From Planctomycetota bacterium (GTDB lineage Bacteria; Planctomycetota; Phycisphaerae; UBA1845): a stretch of 64,000 nt of DNA. Under the pieces are notes generated by a model that made no database searches, had not been told where the DNA came from, and saw only the letters and a list, made by a program, of their open reading frames with translations. Positions 10,103-19,651 of this stretch are shown here, piece by piece. Positions within the stretch are counted from its first letter, which is position 1; each line of letters starts with the position of its first letter. The stretch spans positions 26,867-90,866 of the forward strand of contig JACQXM010000053.1 of the NCBI GenBank assembly GCA_016208685.1. The letters are read 5' to 3'. A program made the translations under genes and the position numbers.

Positions 10103-11266
10103 CTAATGCGGTCGAACCCGCATCACCGGCAGCGGCAGGTTGCCTACGTGCTTCGACCAGTCCATCCGCTCACCCTCGGCCAGCTCGCCGGGCGCCTGCC
10201 ACACTCTGGCCTGGGTGAGGGCGCGCGCCAGTTGCACAGGCTGGTAGGTGATGCTCGGCCACAGGAAGATCTCGTTGGTGCAATAGCACTCCTTGGCGCG
10301 GATCGAGGCGCGAAGCTGCCGCGCCGCCTCGGAGTGCCAGATCTCCATGAACGACTTCCGCCGCAGGTTGTCCAGCGGCTCGTGTTGTTCACACAGGGCG
10401 ACATCGCCGTTGGCATGAATGACCACGCTGAGCACGCCGGCGCGACAGGGTACCACCTGCCGCTGCTCGCGCGCCGTCTTGATCTTCGCCCATTGCAGCA
10501 TGGGTTCCACAATGGCGCCGTACCGGCTCCGCTCCCGCGGCGCCCAGAGGCGACGCACGTACTCGTAGAGCGCCTGGTATTCGTCCAGCTTGGGACCGGT
10601 GAGCGTGGGGTTCTTGCGGTCCCCGCGGATCAGCGCCAGGTTATGGTGCGACATCCTCGGGCAACGATCGAAGAGGAACGTGGTAAGACGGCGGATCTCA
10701 TCCATGTTCGTCTGCGTGGCGGTGGAGATGGCGTGAATCTGGAGTCGCGGGTCCTCCTCCTGAAGCGCCGCCAGCGCGTCGTAGGTCTCCATCGCCTTCT
10801 TGAACGAGTCCTTCGTCACCCGGAAGGTGTCGTGAAACTCCGGCATGCCGTCCAGCGAAAGCTCAATGGCGAACAGCCGCAGGCTCTTCTCCTGGAGCGT
10901 TTCGCGAATCTGCTTGATCGTCTTGTCCGTGTAATAGCCGTTGCTGGGAACGTAGATTTCGCGGACGCCGTTCTTGCGGATGAACTGGCGACAGATGGCG
11001 CCGAACTCCTTGCGCAGGAACGGCTCGCCGCCCGAGAGGTTCAGGTTCTCGATCGGCCCCAGCTCGTTGGAAAGCGAAACCAACTCATCGAACGTCAGGT
11101 CGTCGGGGCTGTTGAGCTCCTGCCAGTAGAAGCAGTGCTCGCATTTCATGTTGCAGATGGAGTTGATGAACAGAATGACGAACGGCGGGCTGGGGGCGTC
11201 CGGGATCCCCAGACTCTGCCAGTTCAGCCGCAGGTGCTTCGCCGCGCGCTCCGCCAATCCGATCAT
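10103..11266 (-). CDS. radical SAM/SPASM domain enzyme
   Basis: From the ATG at 11266, with AGGAG 9 nt upstream, the protein has 387 residues. The radical SAM cluster motif is CNMKCEHC, with Cys38, Cys42 and Cys45 in CX3CX2C spacing. It is followed by the Gly-rich SAM-binding LNLSGGEPF. The C-terminal third has [21 protein letters not shown] and a later CYC. This is the layout of a SPASM domain, which binds auxiliary iron-sulfur clusters. Members modify peptides, sugars or other small substrates by radical chemistry; the substrate cannot be told here. The nearest gene is a polysaccharide deacetylase (208 bp upstream). A longer reading frame to 11461 exists but has no supporting ribosome binding site. 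Confidence 0.9.
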   Translation of the reverse strand: MIGLAERAAKHLRLNWQSLGIPDAPSPPFVILFINSICNMKCEHCFYWQELNSPDDLTFDELVSLSNELGPIENLNLSGGEPFLRKEFGAICRQFIRKNGVREIYVPSNGYYTDKTIKQIRETLQEKSLRLFAIELSLDGMPEFHDTFRVTKDSFKKAMETYDALAALQEEDPRLQIHAISTATQTNMDEIRRLTTFLFDRCPRMSHHNLALIRGDRKNPTLTGPKLDEYQALYEYVRRLWAPRERSRYGAIVEPMLQWAKIKTAREQRQVVPCRAGVLSVVIHANGDVALCEQHEPLDNLRRKSFMEIWHSEAARQLRASIRAKECYCTNEIFLWPSITYQPVQLARALTQARVWQAPGELAEGERMDWSKHVGNLPLPVMRVRPH

Positions 11267-11474
11267 GCCACCGCACTCCTCTCCCGCCCGCCGGCGCCCA
11301 TCCCGCCGCAGCACAGCCCCCGCACCGAACCAGGTGCCTGCACTCCGACCCCCGCATCCCGTCCCCGGCTGACAGACCCGATCCTGCTTTTCGAGGTTCG
11401 TGGAGCCAACATCTGAAACCGACCGGTCAATCCTACCCCAGAGAATACCAAAAAACCACAAAGAAAGCGGACCG

Positions 11475-12221
11475 CTACGCGAACATCCGTCGCACCCGCC
11501 GCCCCAATCGACGCAAGGTCAGATAACTATCCCACCGCCCGGTCAACAGTCGAACAACGTCTTTGGGGGTGCGAAGGTAGTACGCGTCCACGCGCGGAAG
11601 CTGGGCCAGCGGCTCGGCCTGGACACGTTTGAGAACCGCCGTACAGGCGGCCGCAAATTGGCGCCCGGCGGCCTCGGCAACCCTCTCGCTCCGGCTGCCG
11701 TAGGGATAGGCGAACGTTCTGGCCTCGTAGCCGAGTTGCTCGTGTATCTCGGCCTTGCAGATGGCCAGCTCGTGCTCGACTTGCGCATCAGAGATCCGAC
11801 GCATGTCGGGATGCGTATGCGAATGACCGCCGATCTCGATTCCCTTCTGCGCCAACTCCGCCACCTGCGCCCAGGTCATCATGGGCCGGGTCCCCAGGCC
11901 TGGCGGCGGCGCCGACCAATCGTTCCGCCCGCCCACGTGCCCGGTGATCAGGAAGACCGTCGCCGCAAAACCACGCCTGGCAAGTACCGGCAGCGCAACC
12001 TCGTGGGTGTTCGCGAATCCGTCGTCGAAGGTGATGACGAGCCGTTGCGCGGGCCAGTCGCCGTGCGCCAGCCGGTGTTCAACCGCCTCTGAAAGCGTCA
12101 CCCCGCGAAAGCCGCATTCGGCCACCGCCCCCATCTGCGCCGCGAAGGCGCCGGGCGACACGGAGACCACCGAGCCGCTGTCATCGAGCGAGTGGTAGGT
12201 AAGGATGGCAAGCGGGGTCAT
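11475..12221 (-). CDS. polysaccharide deacetylase, NodB family
   Basis: This is a 248-residue CE4 enzyme. Motif 1 is ITFDDGFAN (two Asp: general base and metal ligand), motif 2 is GHSHTHPD (two metal-binding His), and motif 3 is AYPYG. Proteins of this family remove N- or O-acetyl groups from glycans such as chitin oligomers, peptidoglycan or poly-GlcNAc. There is no signal peptide, so either the substrate is cytoplasmic or lipid-linked, or export is by another route. The start ATG at 12221 lacks a clear ribosome binding site. In this context it most likely trims a sugar of the surface glycan made by the surrounding glycosyltransferases. Confidence 0.92.
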   Translation of the reverse strand: MTPLAILTYHSLDDSGSVVSVSPGAFAAQMGAVAECGFRGVTLSEAVEHRLAHGDWPAQRLVITFDDGFANTHEVALPVLARRGFAATVFLITGHVGGRNDWSAPPPGLGTRPMMTWAQVAELAQKGIEIGGHSHTHPDMRRISDAQVEHELAICKAEIHEQLGYEARTFAYPYGSRSERVAEAAGRQFAAACTAVLKRVQAEPLAQLPRVDAYYLRTPKDVVRLLTGRWDSYLTLRRLGRRVRRMFA

Positions 12222-12618
12222 GCGGGCGTGGTCGGATGTGTGCCGGGCAAGACTCGCCGTCGACCGGTCGCCGGCGGCGAGCGTCGTCTGGTCGTCTGGT
12301 GTCGTGCGAGTGTGGCCGCGCGGGCCTTAAGCCCGCGGCGGCTCGCATGGCCACGCGCGTGTAGCTTGGCAAGGCCAAGCGCGCGCCGGGTGGCATGGCC
12401 AAGCGCGTCCGCCGGAGGCGGACAAGCGCCGCCATGCATCAGCACCCTTACAAACCAGAAGCAATAGAACTTCAGTCTCCACCCGGAACCTTCGCAAGCT
12501 CTCCGCCGATAGCAGTCTGCCTATTCGCTGCACGTCGCACGCCATGCATGGCGGCGCTCGCCTCCGGCTCGTTTGGCCATGCCACGCACCGGCGGCGTTG
12601 CGCCCGCCATGCCAAGCA
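12222..12618. repeat. spacer with imperfect repeats and a hairpin
   Basis: No gene is supported in this 397-bp stretch. A hairpin with arms GCGGGC/GCCCGC lies at 12320-12336. From 12340 to about 12415 there are three imperfect copies of a roughly 25-bp unit containing GGCCA(C/A)GCGCG. A related sequence with GGCCATGCC recurs at about 12570-12612. Confidence 0.5.
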
Positions 12619-13575
12619 CTACCCCGTCCGACTCGCCCGTGCGGTGACATAGCCCACGAACTCACCCCAGGACCAGACGGTCTCCAGCAGGAAGATGAGC
12701 GGCAGCGCCGCCAGCAGTTTCCCCGTGTGCCGCCCCTTCTTGAGCCCGCGCGAGAGAATGCGCCAGGTCAGCACCAGCGGCAGCACGAACGACAGCCCCG
12801 CCAGGATCGCGCGCCTGGCGCTGGACACTTCCTTTACACGCGTCCCCGCAAAGGACCGGCCCCACACGTAGCGCTCGTACAGCGCCGCGCCGAGCCGCAG
12901 CCCGCGCCGCGTCTGGTAGACGGTCATCCCCGGGTCCAGCCGCAGCACGTGCCCCTTGCGGCGCAGTTCCCAGTTGACCAGCGTTTCGTGGAAAGCGTCC
13001 TTCCAATGTTCCTTTGCCTGCTCCAGCGCCTCGCGCTTGTAGGAACAGTTGCTGTCGCTCATGAAGTCCGACGGCCCGGTGGGCACCGGGTTCTGGTACC
13101 GGCCGAAGTCGCAGAAGTACACCGCCCAGTTGAGCAGCCGATCGACGCCGTTCTCCACGGCCCCGCCCACGCCCGCCACCGTATCCTGGTGCGCCTCGAC
13201 CATCGACCGGCACCACCCGGGCGCCGGCGTACCGTGATCCTCCAGCAGCGCCACGATCCGCCCCTGGGCACCGTTGAGGCCGATGGCGCGGAGGATGTCG
13301 TGGTGCTCCCGGCTCGAGGCACCGAAGCAGCGATCGTCCACCTGATCGCGGGCGTCGATGAACGTGGCCCAGGGGAAACGCTTCGCCAGCTCCTCGACGC
13401 GCCCCAGCCGTCCGTCGTAGGGAACCAAACACTCCACGCGGTAGTCCGCGATTTCCGGTTCCAGCGTCGCCAGGCAAGTCGCCGTGGGTTCGTATCCGCC
13501 GGCAATCACGCCGATCACGATAGAGAGGTCGGGCGGAGTGGCGGCGGCGGAGCTACTCGGATGAGTTGGGTTCAT
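12619..13575 (-). CDS. GT2 glycosyltransferase with C-terminal membrane segment
   Basis: The protein has 318 residues from the ATG at 13575; a TTG at 13602 is less likely. The N-terminal GT-A fold starts with DLSIVIGVIAGGYEP. An acidic EDHG takes the place of the usual DxD, and WAVYFCDFGRY plus SDSNCSYKREAL lie in the acceptor half. The C-terminus has a hydrophobic segment, then KKGRHTGKLLAALP and a final helix. It is a clear paralogue of the next gene upstream (13734-14630), sharing the NWAVYF/DWAVYF, RSFAG/RAFAG and KGRHxGKxLxALP motifs. The substrate is unknown. Both probably act at the cytoplasmic face of the membrane in the same glycan pathway. Confidence 0.82.
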   Translation of the reverse strand: MNPTHPSSSAAATPPDLSIVIGVIAGGYEPTATCLATLEPEIADYRVECLVPYDGRLGRVEELAKRFPWATFIDARDQVDDRCFGASSREHHDILRAIGLNGAQGRIVALLEDHGTPAPGWCRSMVEAHQDTVAGVGGAVENGVDRLLNWAVYFCDFGRYQNPVPTGPSDFMSDSNCSYKREALEQAKEHWKDAFHETLVNWELRRKGHVLRLDPGMTVYQTRRGLRLGAALYERYVWGRSFAGTRVKEVSSARRAILAGLSFVLPLVLTWRILSRGLKKGRHTGKLLAALPLIFLLETVWSWGEFVGYVTARASRTG

Positions 13576-13616
13576 GGCGTTGGGTCGTCGGTCGTGCTCC
13601 AACGTAGTGGAGCAAT

Positions 13617-13722
13617 TGAGAATTAGGAATTAGGAATTGAGAATTCCGAATTACCGGCGTCGCGTCGTACCTTTGTACCGTCGTCGCCTCGTGCCTTCGT
13701 GCCATTGTGCCTTCGTGCCCTT
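13617..13722. repeat. AT-rich short repeats and degenerate 8-bp tandem array
   Basis: Between the two paralogous GT2 genes lie GAATTAGGAATTAGGAATT-type units (13617-13652). They are followed by a degenerate array of 8-mers of the type GTGCCTTC (about 13669-13722). The same 8-mer occurs as four perfect copies inside carB at 54473-54504. Confidence 0.7.
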
Positions 13723-13733
13723 CTTCGCCGTTC

Positions 13734-14630
13734 TCACTCAATCTTGCTCAAACTGTCTCCTGGCCCGAGGAGAAAGCCGATCCACTCTCCGAACACGTAA
13801 GTGATGTTCACCGGGATCAGAATGGGCAGCGCGCGGAGGAACTTGCCGAAATGCCGCCCCTTCTGCCGCACGCGCTGGGCGGTTCGCGCCAGCAGCACCG
13901 GCACGATCAACGGCGCTAAGAACACGTAGGCGAAACGGAACGCCGCCGACACGTGCGGCCGGCGGATGCCCGCAAAGGCGCGACTGAAGAGATAGCGCTG
14001 GTGCAGGTAGTAGCAGAACCCGAAGGGTCCGGTGTGCCGCACCACCAGGTCCGGTTCGTTAAGGAACTTCTCGCCCGCGGCGAGCAGCCTGCTGTTCAGC
14101 GCCGCCTCCCAATATCCGCTGCCGCACTCGGGCAGGAACTTCTGCATCAGATCGCGGCGATAGACGCAGTTCGCCCCGCAGACGTTCCACGACGGCCCGC
14201 GCTCGTAGGGCGGCATGTAGGAGTTGTACTCTGTGAAGTACACCGCCCAGTCCATGATCCGCGGGTAGGCGTCGTCGGCGATCGGCCCGCCGATCGCCGC
14301 CACCGGCTCGCGGGCGGTTCGCAGGATCACTTCGATCCAGTTCGGCTCGGCGACGCAGTGCTCCTCGATGATGGCGACCCAATCCGCCTTGGCCGACGCG
14401 ATGGCGTGCCGCCGCAGGTCCGGCACGCTCTCCCCCGCCGGTCGGCGGATGAGTTTCGTCCAGGGGAACTCGCGCTCGATGTGCGCCGCCACCTCGCCGC
14501 CAGCGCGATCCGCAACCAGGAACTCGATGTCGCCGCTGCCGCGCTGCGACTCCAGCGAGCGCAAGCATTTCGTGATAAACGGCGGCCCAACGCAGGAGGC
14601 GATCACCACGCTCAGTGTTGGATCAGCCAT
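13734..14630 (-). CDS. GT2 glycosyltransferase with C-terminal membrane segment
   Basis: This 298-residue protein starts with PTLSVVIASCVGPPF, the nucleotide-sugar-binding end of a GT-A fold. An acidic IIEEHC stands at the metal-binding position. DWAVYFTEYNSY and CGANCVYRRDLM mark the acceptor region. The C-terminus has a hydrophobic segment, QKGRHFGKFLRALP and a terminal helix. It is the paralogue of the gene just downstream, so the pair arose by tandem duplication and may add two different sugars. The start is ATG at 14630; the Shine-Dalgarno match is poor. Annotation as family 2 is firm, the substrate is unknown. Confidence 0.83.
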   Translation of the reverse strand: MADPTLSVVIASCVGPPFITKCLRSLESQRGSGDIEFLVADRAGGEVAAHIEREFPWTKLIRRPAGESVPDLRRHAIASAKADWVAIIEEHCVAEPNWIEVILRTAREPVAAIGGPIADDAYPRIMDWAVYFTEYNSYMPPYERGPSWNVCGANCVYRRDLMQKFLPECGSGYWEAALNSRLLAAGEKFLNEPDLVVRHTGPFGFCYYLHQRYLFSRAFAGIRRPHVSAAFRFAYVFLAPLIVPVLLARTAQRVRQKGRHFGKFLRALPILIPVNITYVFGEWIGFLLGPGDSLSKIE

Positions 14631-14670
14631 AGCTTATCAGCGCCGCAAGCGTACAGAGCCGCAACTAGAC

Positions 14671-14696
14671 AGAGCCGCGACCGTCAGGGAGCGGGC
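14671..14696 (+). repeat. dispersed GACCGTCAGGG-type repeat, copy 2
   Basis: This is the clearest copy of the spacer repeat (core GACCGTCAGGGAGCGGG). It is preceded by a second AGAGCCGC half-unit at 14655-14662. The rest of the spacer up to 14896 shows no gene. Confidence 0.65.
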
Positions 14697-14896
14697 GACG
14701 ACGACCGCCACCGCGCGTCAAAACGGACCCCGCGGCGCAGCAACGAAAGGGAACCGGCCCTGGAATAGGGCGCAGCGAACAGGAAAACGCCCGCCCCGGA
14801 CACGCCCGCCGGGCCTCGGACGCCACGCCTTGTCGCCCGCCGAAGACCCGGGCTGACGTACTTCGGCCCCGGATTCTCGACCCTCCACGGTACCGG

Positions 14897-16009
14897 TCAC
14901 GGCGCCGGCGCGTCGGCGCGCTCCATGCTTCCGCCCTTCGACTCGTTGCCCCGCCTCCCGTCGCCATGCCAATAGTACAGCAAAGTTCCCAGCGCGAACC
15001 CCACGCCGCAATACAGGAAGTACAACCAGTGCAGCGGCGCTACGCGCACCGTAAACCACCATCCGCGCCGCGCCGCAAAATAACGATAGAAATCATGGTT
15101 GAGCAACACCAGCGCCACCAGCAGCGCGCCCGCGACGGCCATCGCCTCCGCCCGCCACCAGCCGGCCATCAGGCTCACCACGACCAGACCCGCCAGCGCC
15201 ACGCTGATGCGCTGCGACACCGTCACGTTGAGCGTATTGGGCAGCTTCCCCGCCCGCAGCATCAGCCGCGTCCAGGGCACGCCGCGGTCCAGCACGTCGG
15301 TCTTCAGCAGGTTCCGTAGCGTCCAGCGCTTCAGGTGTTTGCAGCGGATGCGGCTGTCGAGAACGATTCGGTGCCCCGCCGCCGCCAGCCACGTGCCCAG
15401 CTCGATGTCCTCGATCGCCGGCCGGCGGTAGCGCACCTCGTCGAACCCGCCGACTTTCAGGAACAGGTCGCGCTTGATCGCCCCGCAGCCGCTCCAGAAC
15501 GTGCTCGCCTCGCCGTGCCCCGCCTGGTGCACGTAGTGGTGAAACAGGTTCTTGTACTGCGACAGGAAGCCCGGATGCCCCGGCTCGTCGTCGTAGGTTC
15601 CGATCACCGCGTCCACCGAGGGGTCGGCGGCGAAGGCCTCCGCGAAGCGCTGCAGGGTGTCGGGGTGAACCAGCACGTCCGCGTCGATGAAGACCACGTG
15701 GGGTGCGGTGGACTGTGCCACACCGCGGTTGCGCGCCCGCGCCGGCCCGCCCGGTCCGTCGATGCGTAGGTAGCGGTAGCCGAAACCCTCGACGATCGAC
15801 GCGATCGGCTCCGTCGAACCGTCATCGACCACAACTACTTCAAAGCGCTCAAAGGTCGACGCCGAAAGCGCCGCGAGGCAACGCTCCAGATCCGCGGAGG
15901 AGTTGTACACCGGCACGATGACAGAGAGCGACACGGAGCTGCCGCCGCGAGCCCGCAGCGCCTCGTTGCGGTCTCCGCCAGGGTGCGTCGCCTTGGATGG
16001 GGGCTCCAC
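14897..16009 (-). CDS. GT2 glycosyltransferase, membrane-associated
   Basis: The 370-residue protein has a canonical GT2 catalytic domain. It shows LSVIVPVYNSSADLERCL at the N-terminus, VVVDDGS, then GPARARNRG and a VFIDADV DxD-type metal site. CGAIKRDLFLKVGGFDE follows, and the ED of PAIEDIELG is the likely catalytic base. After about residue 265 there are two or three membrane helices. The start GTG at 16009 has a weak ribosome binding site; the domain itself begins near residue 27. Such enzymes transfer a sugar from a nucleotide sugar to a lipid-linked acceptor. It belongs to the same minus-strand glycan locus as its neighbours. Confidence 0.88.
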   Translation of the reverse strand: MEPPSKATHPGGDRNEALRARGGSSVSLSVIVPVYNSSADLERCLAALSASTFERFEVVVVDDGSTEPIASIVEGFGYRYLRIDGPGGPARARNRGVAQSTAPHVVFIDADVLVHPDTLQRFAEAFAADPSVDAVIGTYDDEPGHPGFLSQYKNLFHHYVHQAGHGEASTFWSGCGAIKRDLFLKVGGFDEVRYRRPAIEDIELGTWLAAAGHRIVLDSRIRCKHLKRWTLRNLLKTDVLDRGVPWTRLMLRAGKLPNTLNVTVSQRISVALAGLVVVSLMAGWWRAEAMAVAGALLVALVLLNHDFYRYFAARRGWWFTVRVAPLHWLYFLYCGVGFALGTLLYYWHGDGRRGNESKGGSMERADAPAP

Positions 16010-16121
16010 GGGCGTCCGATCTCCGGTTGATCGCGCGCGAGCTTCTGCCGCGCCGCGCTTCTCCAGCCGCTCTCATACGGTCGCGGATCTGTTACTGCGG
16101 CGCCGAAGCGCGCACGCTGGA

Positions 16122-18227
16122 TCAGCGGACATATCCCAGCGCCCGCAAGCGCTCGGTGGTTTCTTCGGCGGCGTAGCCGGGCTCGCCGCCCGCCGCCGAA
16201 GCGGGAACGTAGGCGGGCTCCTTCGCCCGCCGGTCCGCCAGCCGCTCGGCGAGCGCCGCAGCGATCTGCGGCTCCTGCTCCACGAGGTTGTTCAACTCCT
16301 CGGGATCCTGCCGCACGTCGAACAAATGTCGCATGCCGTTGGAGAGCTGCACGAACTTGTAGTCCGCGGTGCGCAGGGCGTAGCGATGCGTCCGCAGCTC
16401 CCAGACCCGCGAGGTGAACCCAAGCTGAAGCTCGAGCCACGACAGGTTGGGATAGAAGGGCGCGACGTCGGCAACTACTTCCTGGCGCGGGGCGAACTTC
16501 TCCGGAACCAGGCTGTGCCGGGCGGGCGCCGCGGGGCCGTCGCTGATGCCCGCCACTTGCAGAATGGTCGGCATAATGTCAACCGTCTGACACAACCCTC
16601 GGAGTCGGGTTCCGCCGGCGGCGGCTCCGGGATAGCGGATGATCAGCGGCACGCCGATCAGTGCGTCGTTGACATCGTACAGATGCTCCCAGCGACCGCC
16701 CTCTCCCAGGTTCTCCCCGTGGTCCGCGGTGACCACGATTAAGGTGTTCGCAACGTCCGTCCCGGACTGCAAAAGACCTAGCAACTCCGCCAACCGGCGG
16801 TCCTGATACTTCACCTCGGCGGCGTACATCGCTTTCAGGACGCGCCGGGCCTCGGCGTCGTCGTCATGCCGGGCGTTGGCGGTGTGCAGTCCGAAACCGT
16901 TCGCCAGCCGTGAGGCCACCGCATAGCTGACGCCCGAGGGGAGCCCCGCCCGCCGCTCCGCCCACGGAGGAAGGTACTTCTCATGTGCCTCCAGGAGATT
17001 CACGAACAGGAAGAACGGCCGGGCGGGATCGAACCCATCGCCCAACCACTTCCCCAGCAACGCCACGGCCTCGGATGCCCCCTTGTCCGTCCAACGTTCG
17101 GGCATCCCCAGGCCCTGCGCCAATCCATGCACCGTCAGATCGTCGTAGGGTCCGCGGAGGCGGAACGTCTTCTCAAAGCCCTGCAACAGGTTGCAGCGAC
17201 GCAGGTAGAAGTTGCTGTTGAGCGCCACCGTCTGGTAGCCCTGCTCCTTGAGCGTCTCTGCCAGCGTGACGAAGGCATCGTCGAGCCACAGACGGTGTTC
17301 GTAGGAGCAGCCGTGCGTAGCGGGGTACAGGCCGGTAAACAGCGAAGCATGCGACGGCACCGTCCACGGAGCAGGGCTGAAAGCATCTTCGTATACCACG
17401 CTTCCCGCCGCGAGCCGATCCAGCTCCGGCGTCAGCCCGCGGGAGTCGCCGTAGCAGCCCAGGTGATCGCGCCGCGTGGTGTCCAGGACGATAAGGACCA
17501 CGTTTGGAGGCCCCTCGCGCGAAGCGGCAACGGTTCGGGCATGCGGCGTATCCGCCCGCGTGAACCAGCCCAGTCCGACCACGATGATTGCGAGCGATGC
17601 CATAAACGCCCAAGTCATCCTTCCCGCACGGTGCTTCAAGCGGTGGACCGACCAGGAGAGGAGGGCGAGGACCGCCACTTTCATGCTCGTGATGAGGAAG
17701 TGAGGCAACCCGGAGGATGCCGCCGCGCTATCGATAACCAGCGACGCCAGTAGTGCATGCAACGCCGCGAGGAGTAACGCCACTTGCTGCCAGGGACACT
17801 CAAACGCCCGGGAGGTCACGACACCGGCGTACACCAGCCCTGCCACGGGGAAGGCCGCGAGCATCGCCAACAACGCCGACCAGCCGTGAAGGGACTTAAC
17901 ACCCAGGCAGACCACGGCGGCACACAGCCCGATCACGTTCATACCCGCCAGCAACCCGCACCAGCGCGGCCGCGACAACCGCAGGCGTCCGAGCCGATCG
18001 CCGAGTTCCAACACGCCCGCCAATGCGGATACCAGTAGAATCGCCGGCGCCGCGGCGAACGCCATGGCCACCAGGTAGTCACCCAGCGCCAGCTCCGGCG
18101 CGTGGGCCCAGGCATCGAACGTGGCGTAGAGCGCCGCCGTCAGGCCGCCGGCGGAAAGCGCTACGCCGCAACGTTCGCCCAGCCCCATCGGCGGGGATGG
18201 CTGCGTTTGTGGGACAGGCGTTGGCAT
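16122..18227 (-). CDS. membrane-anchored sulfatase-like (alkaline phosphatase superfamily) enzyme
   Basis: From the ATG at 18227 (GGAG 9 nt upstream, 46 bp after the previous gene) the protein has 701 residues. About five N-terminal helices (residues 25-220) precede a sulfatase-fold domain. The metal site is seen in LIVLDTTRRDHLGCYG (Asp249) and in VTADHGENLGEGG. At the nucleophile position the sequence is TVPSHASLFTG with Thr289, not the Cys or Ser that is converted to formylglycine in true sulfatases. Thr is the nucleophile in phosphoethanolamine and phosphoglycerol transferases of the same superfamily. The enzyme may therefore add or remove a phospho-group on a lipid or glycan rather than hydrolyse sulfate esters. 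Confidence 0.82.
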   Translation of the reverse strand: MPTPVPQTQPSPPMGLGERCGVALSAGGLTAALYATFDAWAHAPELALGDYLVAMAFAAAPAILLVSALAGVLELGDRLGRLRLSRPRWCGLLAGMNVIGLCAAVVCLGVKSLHGWSALLAMLAAFPVAGLVYAGVVTSRAFECPWQQVALLLAALHALLASLVIDSAAASSGLPHFLITSMKVAVLALLSWSVHRLKHRAGRMTWAFMASLAIIVVGLGWFTRADTPHARTVAASREGPPNVVLIVLDTTRRDHLGCYGDSRGLTPELDRLAAGSVVYEDAFSPAPWTVPSHASLFTGLYPATHGCSYEHRLWLDDAFVTLAETLKEQGYQTVALNSNFYLRRCNLLQGFEKTFRLRGPYDDLTVHGLAQGLGMPERWTDKGASEAVALLGKWLGDGFDPARPFFLFVNLLEAHEKYLPPWAERRAGLPSGVSYAVASRLANGFGLHTANARHDDDAEARRVLKAMYAAEVKYQDRRLAELLGLLQSGTDVANTLIVVTADHGENLGEGGRWEHLYDVNDALIGVPLIIRYPGAAAGGTRLRGLCQTVDIMPTILQVAGISDGPAAPARHSLVPEKFAPRQEVVADVAPFYPNLSWLELQLGFTSRVWELRTHRYALRTADYKFVQLSNGMRHLFDVRQDPEELNNLVEQEPQIAAALAERLADRRAKEPAYVPASAAGGEPGYAAEETTERLRALGYVR

Positions 18228-18273
18228 CAGGTACGACTCCAGTCGACGGAGCGCGGGGGGCTCCGCAAAACGG

Positions 18274-19566
18274 TCAGGCGAGCAGCGGTCGTCCTGCGAA
18301 GGTGGGATCACTCGGAGGGATGCCCTCGCACAACGCCCGCCCCGCCTGCTTCCGCGCCAGCAGCTCACGAACGACCGTCAGGTAGTGGTCGAGGAACGGC
18401 GCCGCGGCGAACTCGGCCTCATACGCAGCGCGACCCTCGGCGGCGAGGCGCTCGCGAAGCGCCGGGTCCGTGCGCAGGCGGTGGATCGCGTCACGCAGCT
18501 CGGATTCGGTGCGATACGCCAGCCCGCCGCCGTAAAGGCGAACGATTTCCTCCAGCGAGCTCTGGGCGTAGACGATCACCGGCGTGCGCGCCGAGAAGGA
18601 CTCGGCGACGATCACACCGAATGTCTCGTAGCAGAGCGACGGCACCAGCGTGGCGATGGCATGTCGGTAGAGACTCTGGAGCTGTTGGTGCGGACAACGA
18701 CCGACAAACCGGATGTTGCTCGCGCCCGTGGCCATGGCGCGGAGTTCGCTCTCGAACGTCCCTCCACCGGCGATGAGCAGGTCCACGTCGGCCAGCTCAC
18801 GAAAGAGAGGGATGAGGGTGTGAACCCCTTTGATCTTCTCCAGTCGCCCGGAGAACAGGAAGTACGGCCGGTTGTTGTTAACCGCCGCCGCGTCGTCGAG
18901 GCGTACCGAAGGCTCCGGGTGGAAGAGCGGGAGCTGGATCATGGTGCCCTCGATGCCGCGTTCCCGGTGCGCCTGCATGGTAAACAGGCTGGGGCCGATG
19001 AAGGCGTCGATGTGCCGTGTGGCGCGGCGCATGAGCCCGGTGTAGCGCCACCACTGCGGCGGTCGCTTTCCCTGAAGCTGGCAGCGGAGGCACGTGCGTC
19101 GCGTGCAGACTTCGCGGTTCATGCGCCACAGCACGTGCATGGGGCACACCAGCCAGTGCTCGATGAGCGTACAGAGCTTGAGGGCCCGGCCCAGGCGAAA
19201 GGCGTGCGGGCCGCCGAGCAGCGACACGTTGTTGTAGTGAATCACGTCGTAGTCGCCGTGGTGCAGGACGCGCCGCAGCGCCGGCCCCTGGAAGCACGGC
19301 CGGCCGAGCTGTTGCACCGCGAGCAGTCCCAGGGAACGCAGCGGCGTGCGGACGCCGTGGACCGTGACGTTGGGATGGTCGCTGTAACCCTCGGTCGGCG
19401 TCCGTCGCGCGAGCATCTCGTAGGCCGTCGGGCTGTGCACCACAGTGACGCGGTGCCCCAGCTTCGCAAGCCCGTTCGCCAGCCGGTGCGCGTAGATGCC
19501 GTCGCCGCCGAAATTCCAGGGCGGGTAGAACGTGCTGGCGATGCAGAATCGAAGGGTGCGATCCAT
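18274..19566 (-). CDS. GT4 family glycosyltransferase
   Basis: The 430-residue protein has the two-Rossmann-domain GT-B fold. The N-terminal domain has FYPPWNFGGDGIYAHRLANG, the acceptor-side Gly-rich loop. The C-terminal domain has FSGRLEKIKGVHTLI and the donor-binding ETFGVIVAESFSARTPVI, with both Glu of the EX7E motif. An insert with CPMHVLWR..CTRRTCLRC contains four Cys and could bind a metal. Retaining glycosyl transfer from a nucleotide sugar is the family activity. It is 46 bp upstream of the sulfatase-like gene and likely co-transcribed with it. Confidence 0.9.
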   Translation of the reverse strand: MDRTLRFCIASTFYPPWNFGGDGIYAHRLANGLAKLGHRVTVVHSPTAYEMLARRTPTEGYSDHPNVTVHGVRTPLRSLGLLAVQQLGRPCFQGPALRRVLHHGDYDVIHYNNVSLLGGPHAFRLGRALKLCTLIEHWLVCPMHVLWRMNREVCTRRTCLRCQLQGKRPPQWWRYTGLMRRATRHIDAFIGPSLFTMQAHRERGIEGTMIQLPLFHPEPSVRLDDAAAVNNNRPYFLFSGRLEKIKGVHTLIPLFRELADVDLLIAGGGTFESELRAMATGASNIRFVGRCPHQQLQSLYRHAIATLVPSLCYETFGVIVAESFSARTPVIVYAQSSLEEIVRLYGGGLAYRTESELRDAIHRLRTDPALRERLAAEGRAAYEAEFAAAPFLDHYLTVVRELLARKQAGRALCEGIPPSDPTFAGRPLLA

Positions 19567-19651
19567 AGGTGCTCAACGCCACCCGGGCACGCGCCGGCGG
19601 TCGACGTCGGGACCGCCCGAATCATGCGGCGCGGACCCGCGCCGGCCATAC

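Noticed and set aside
13553..13741. Short minus-strand frame between the GT2 genes
   Set aside because: It is made of the short tandem repeats and has no ribosome binding site or conserved pattern.
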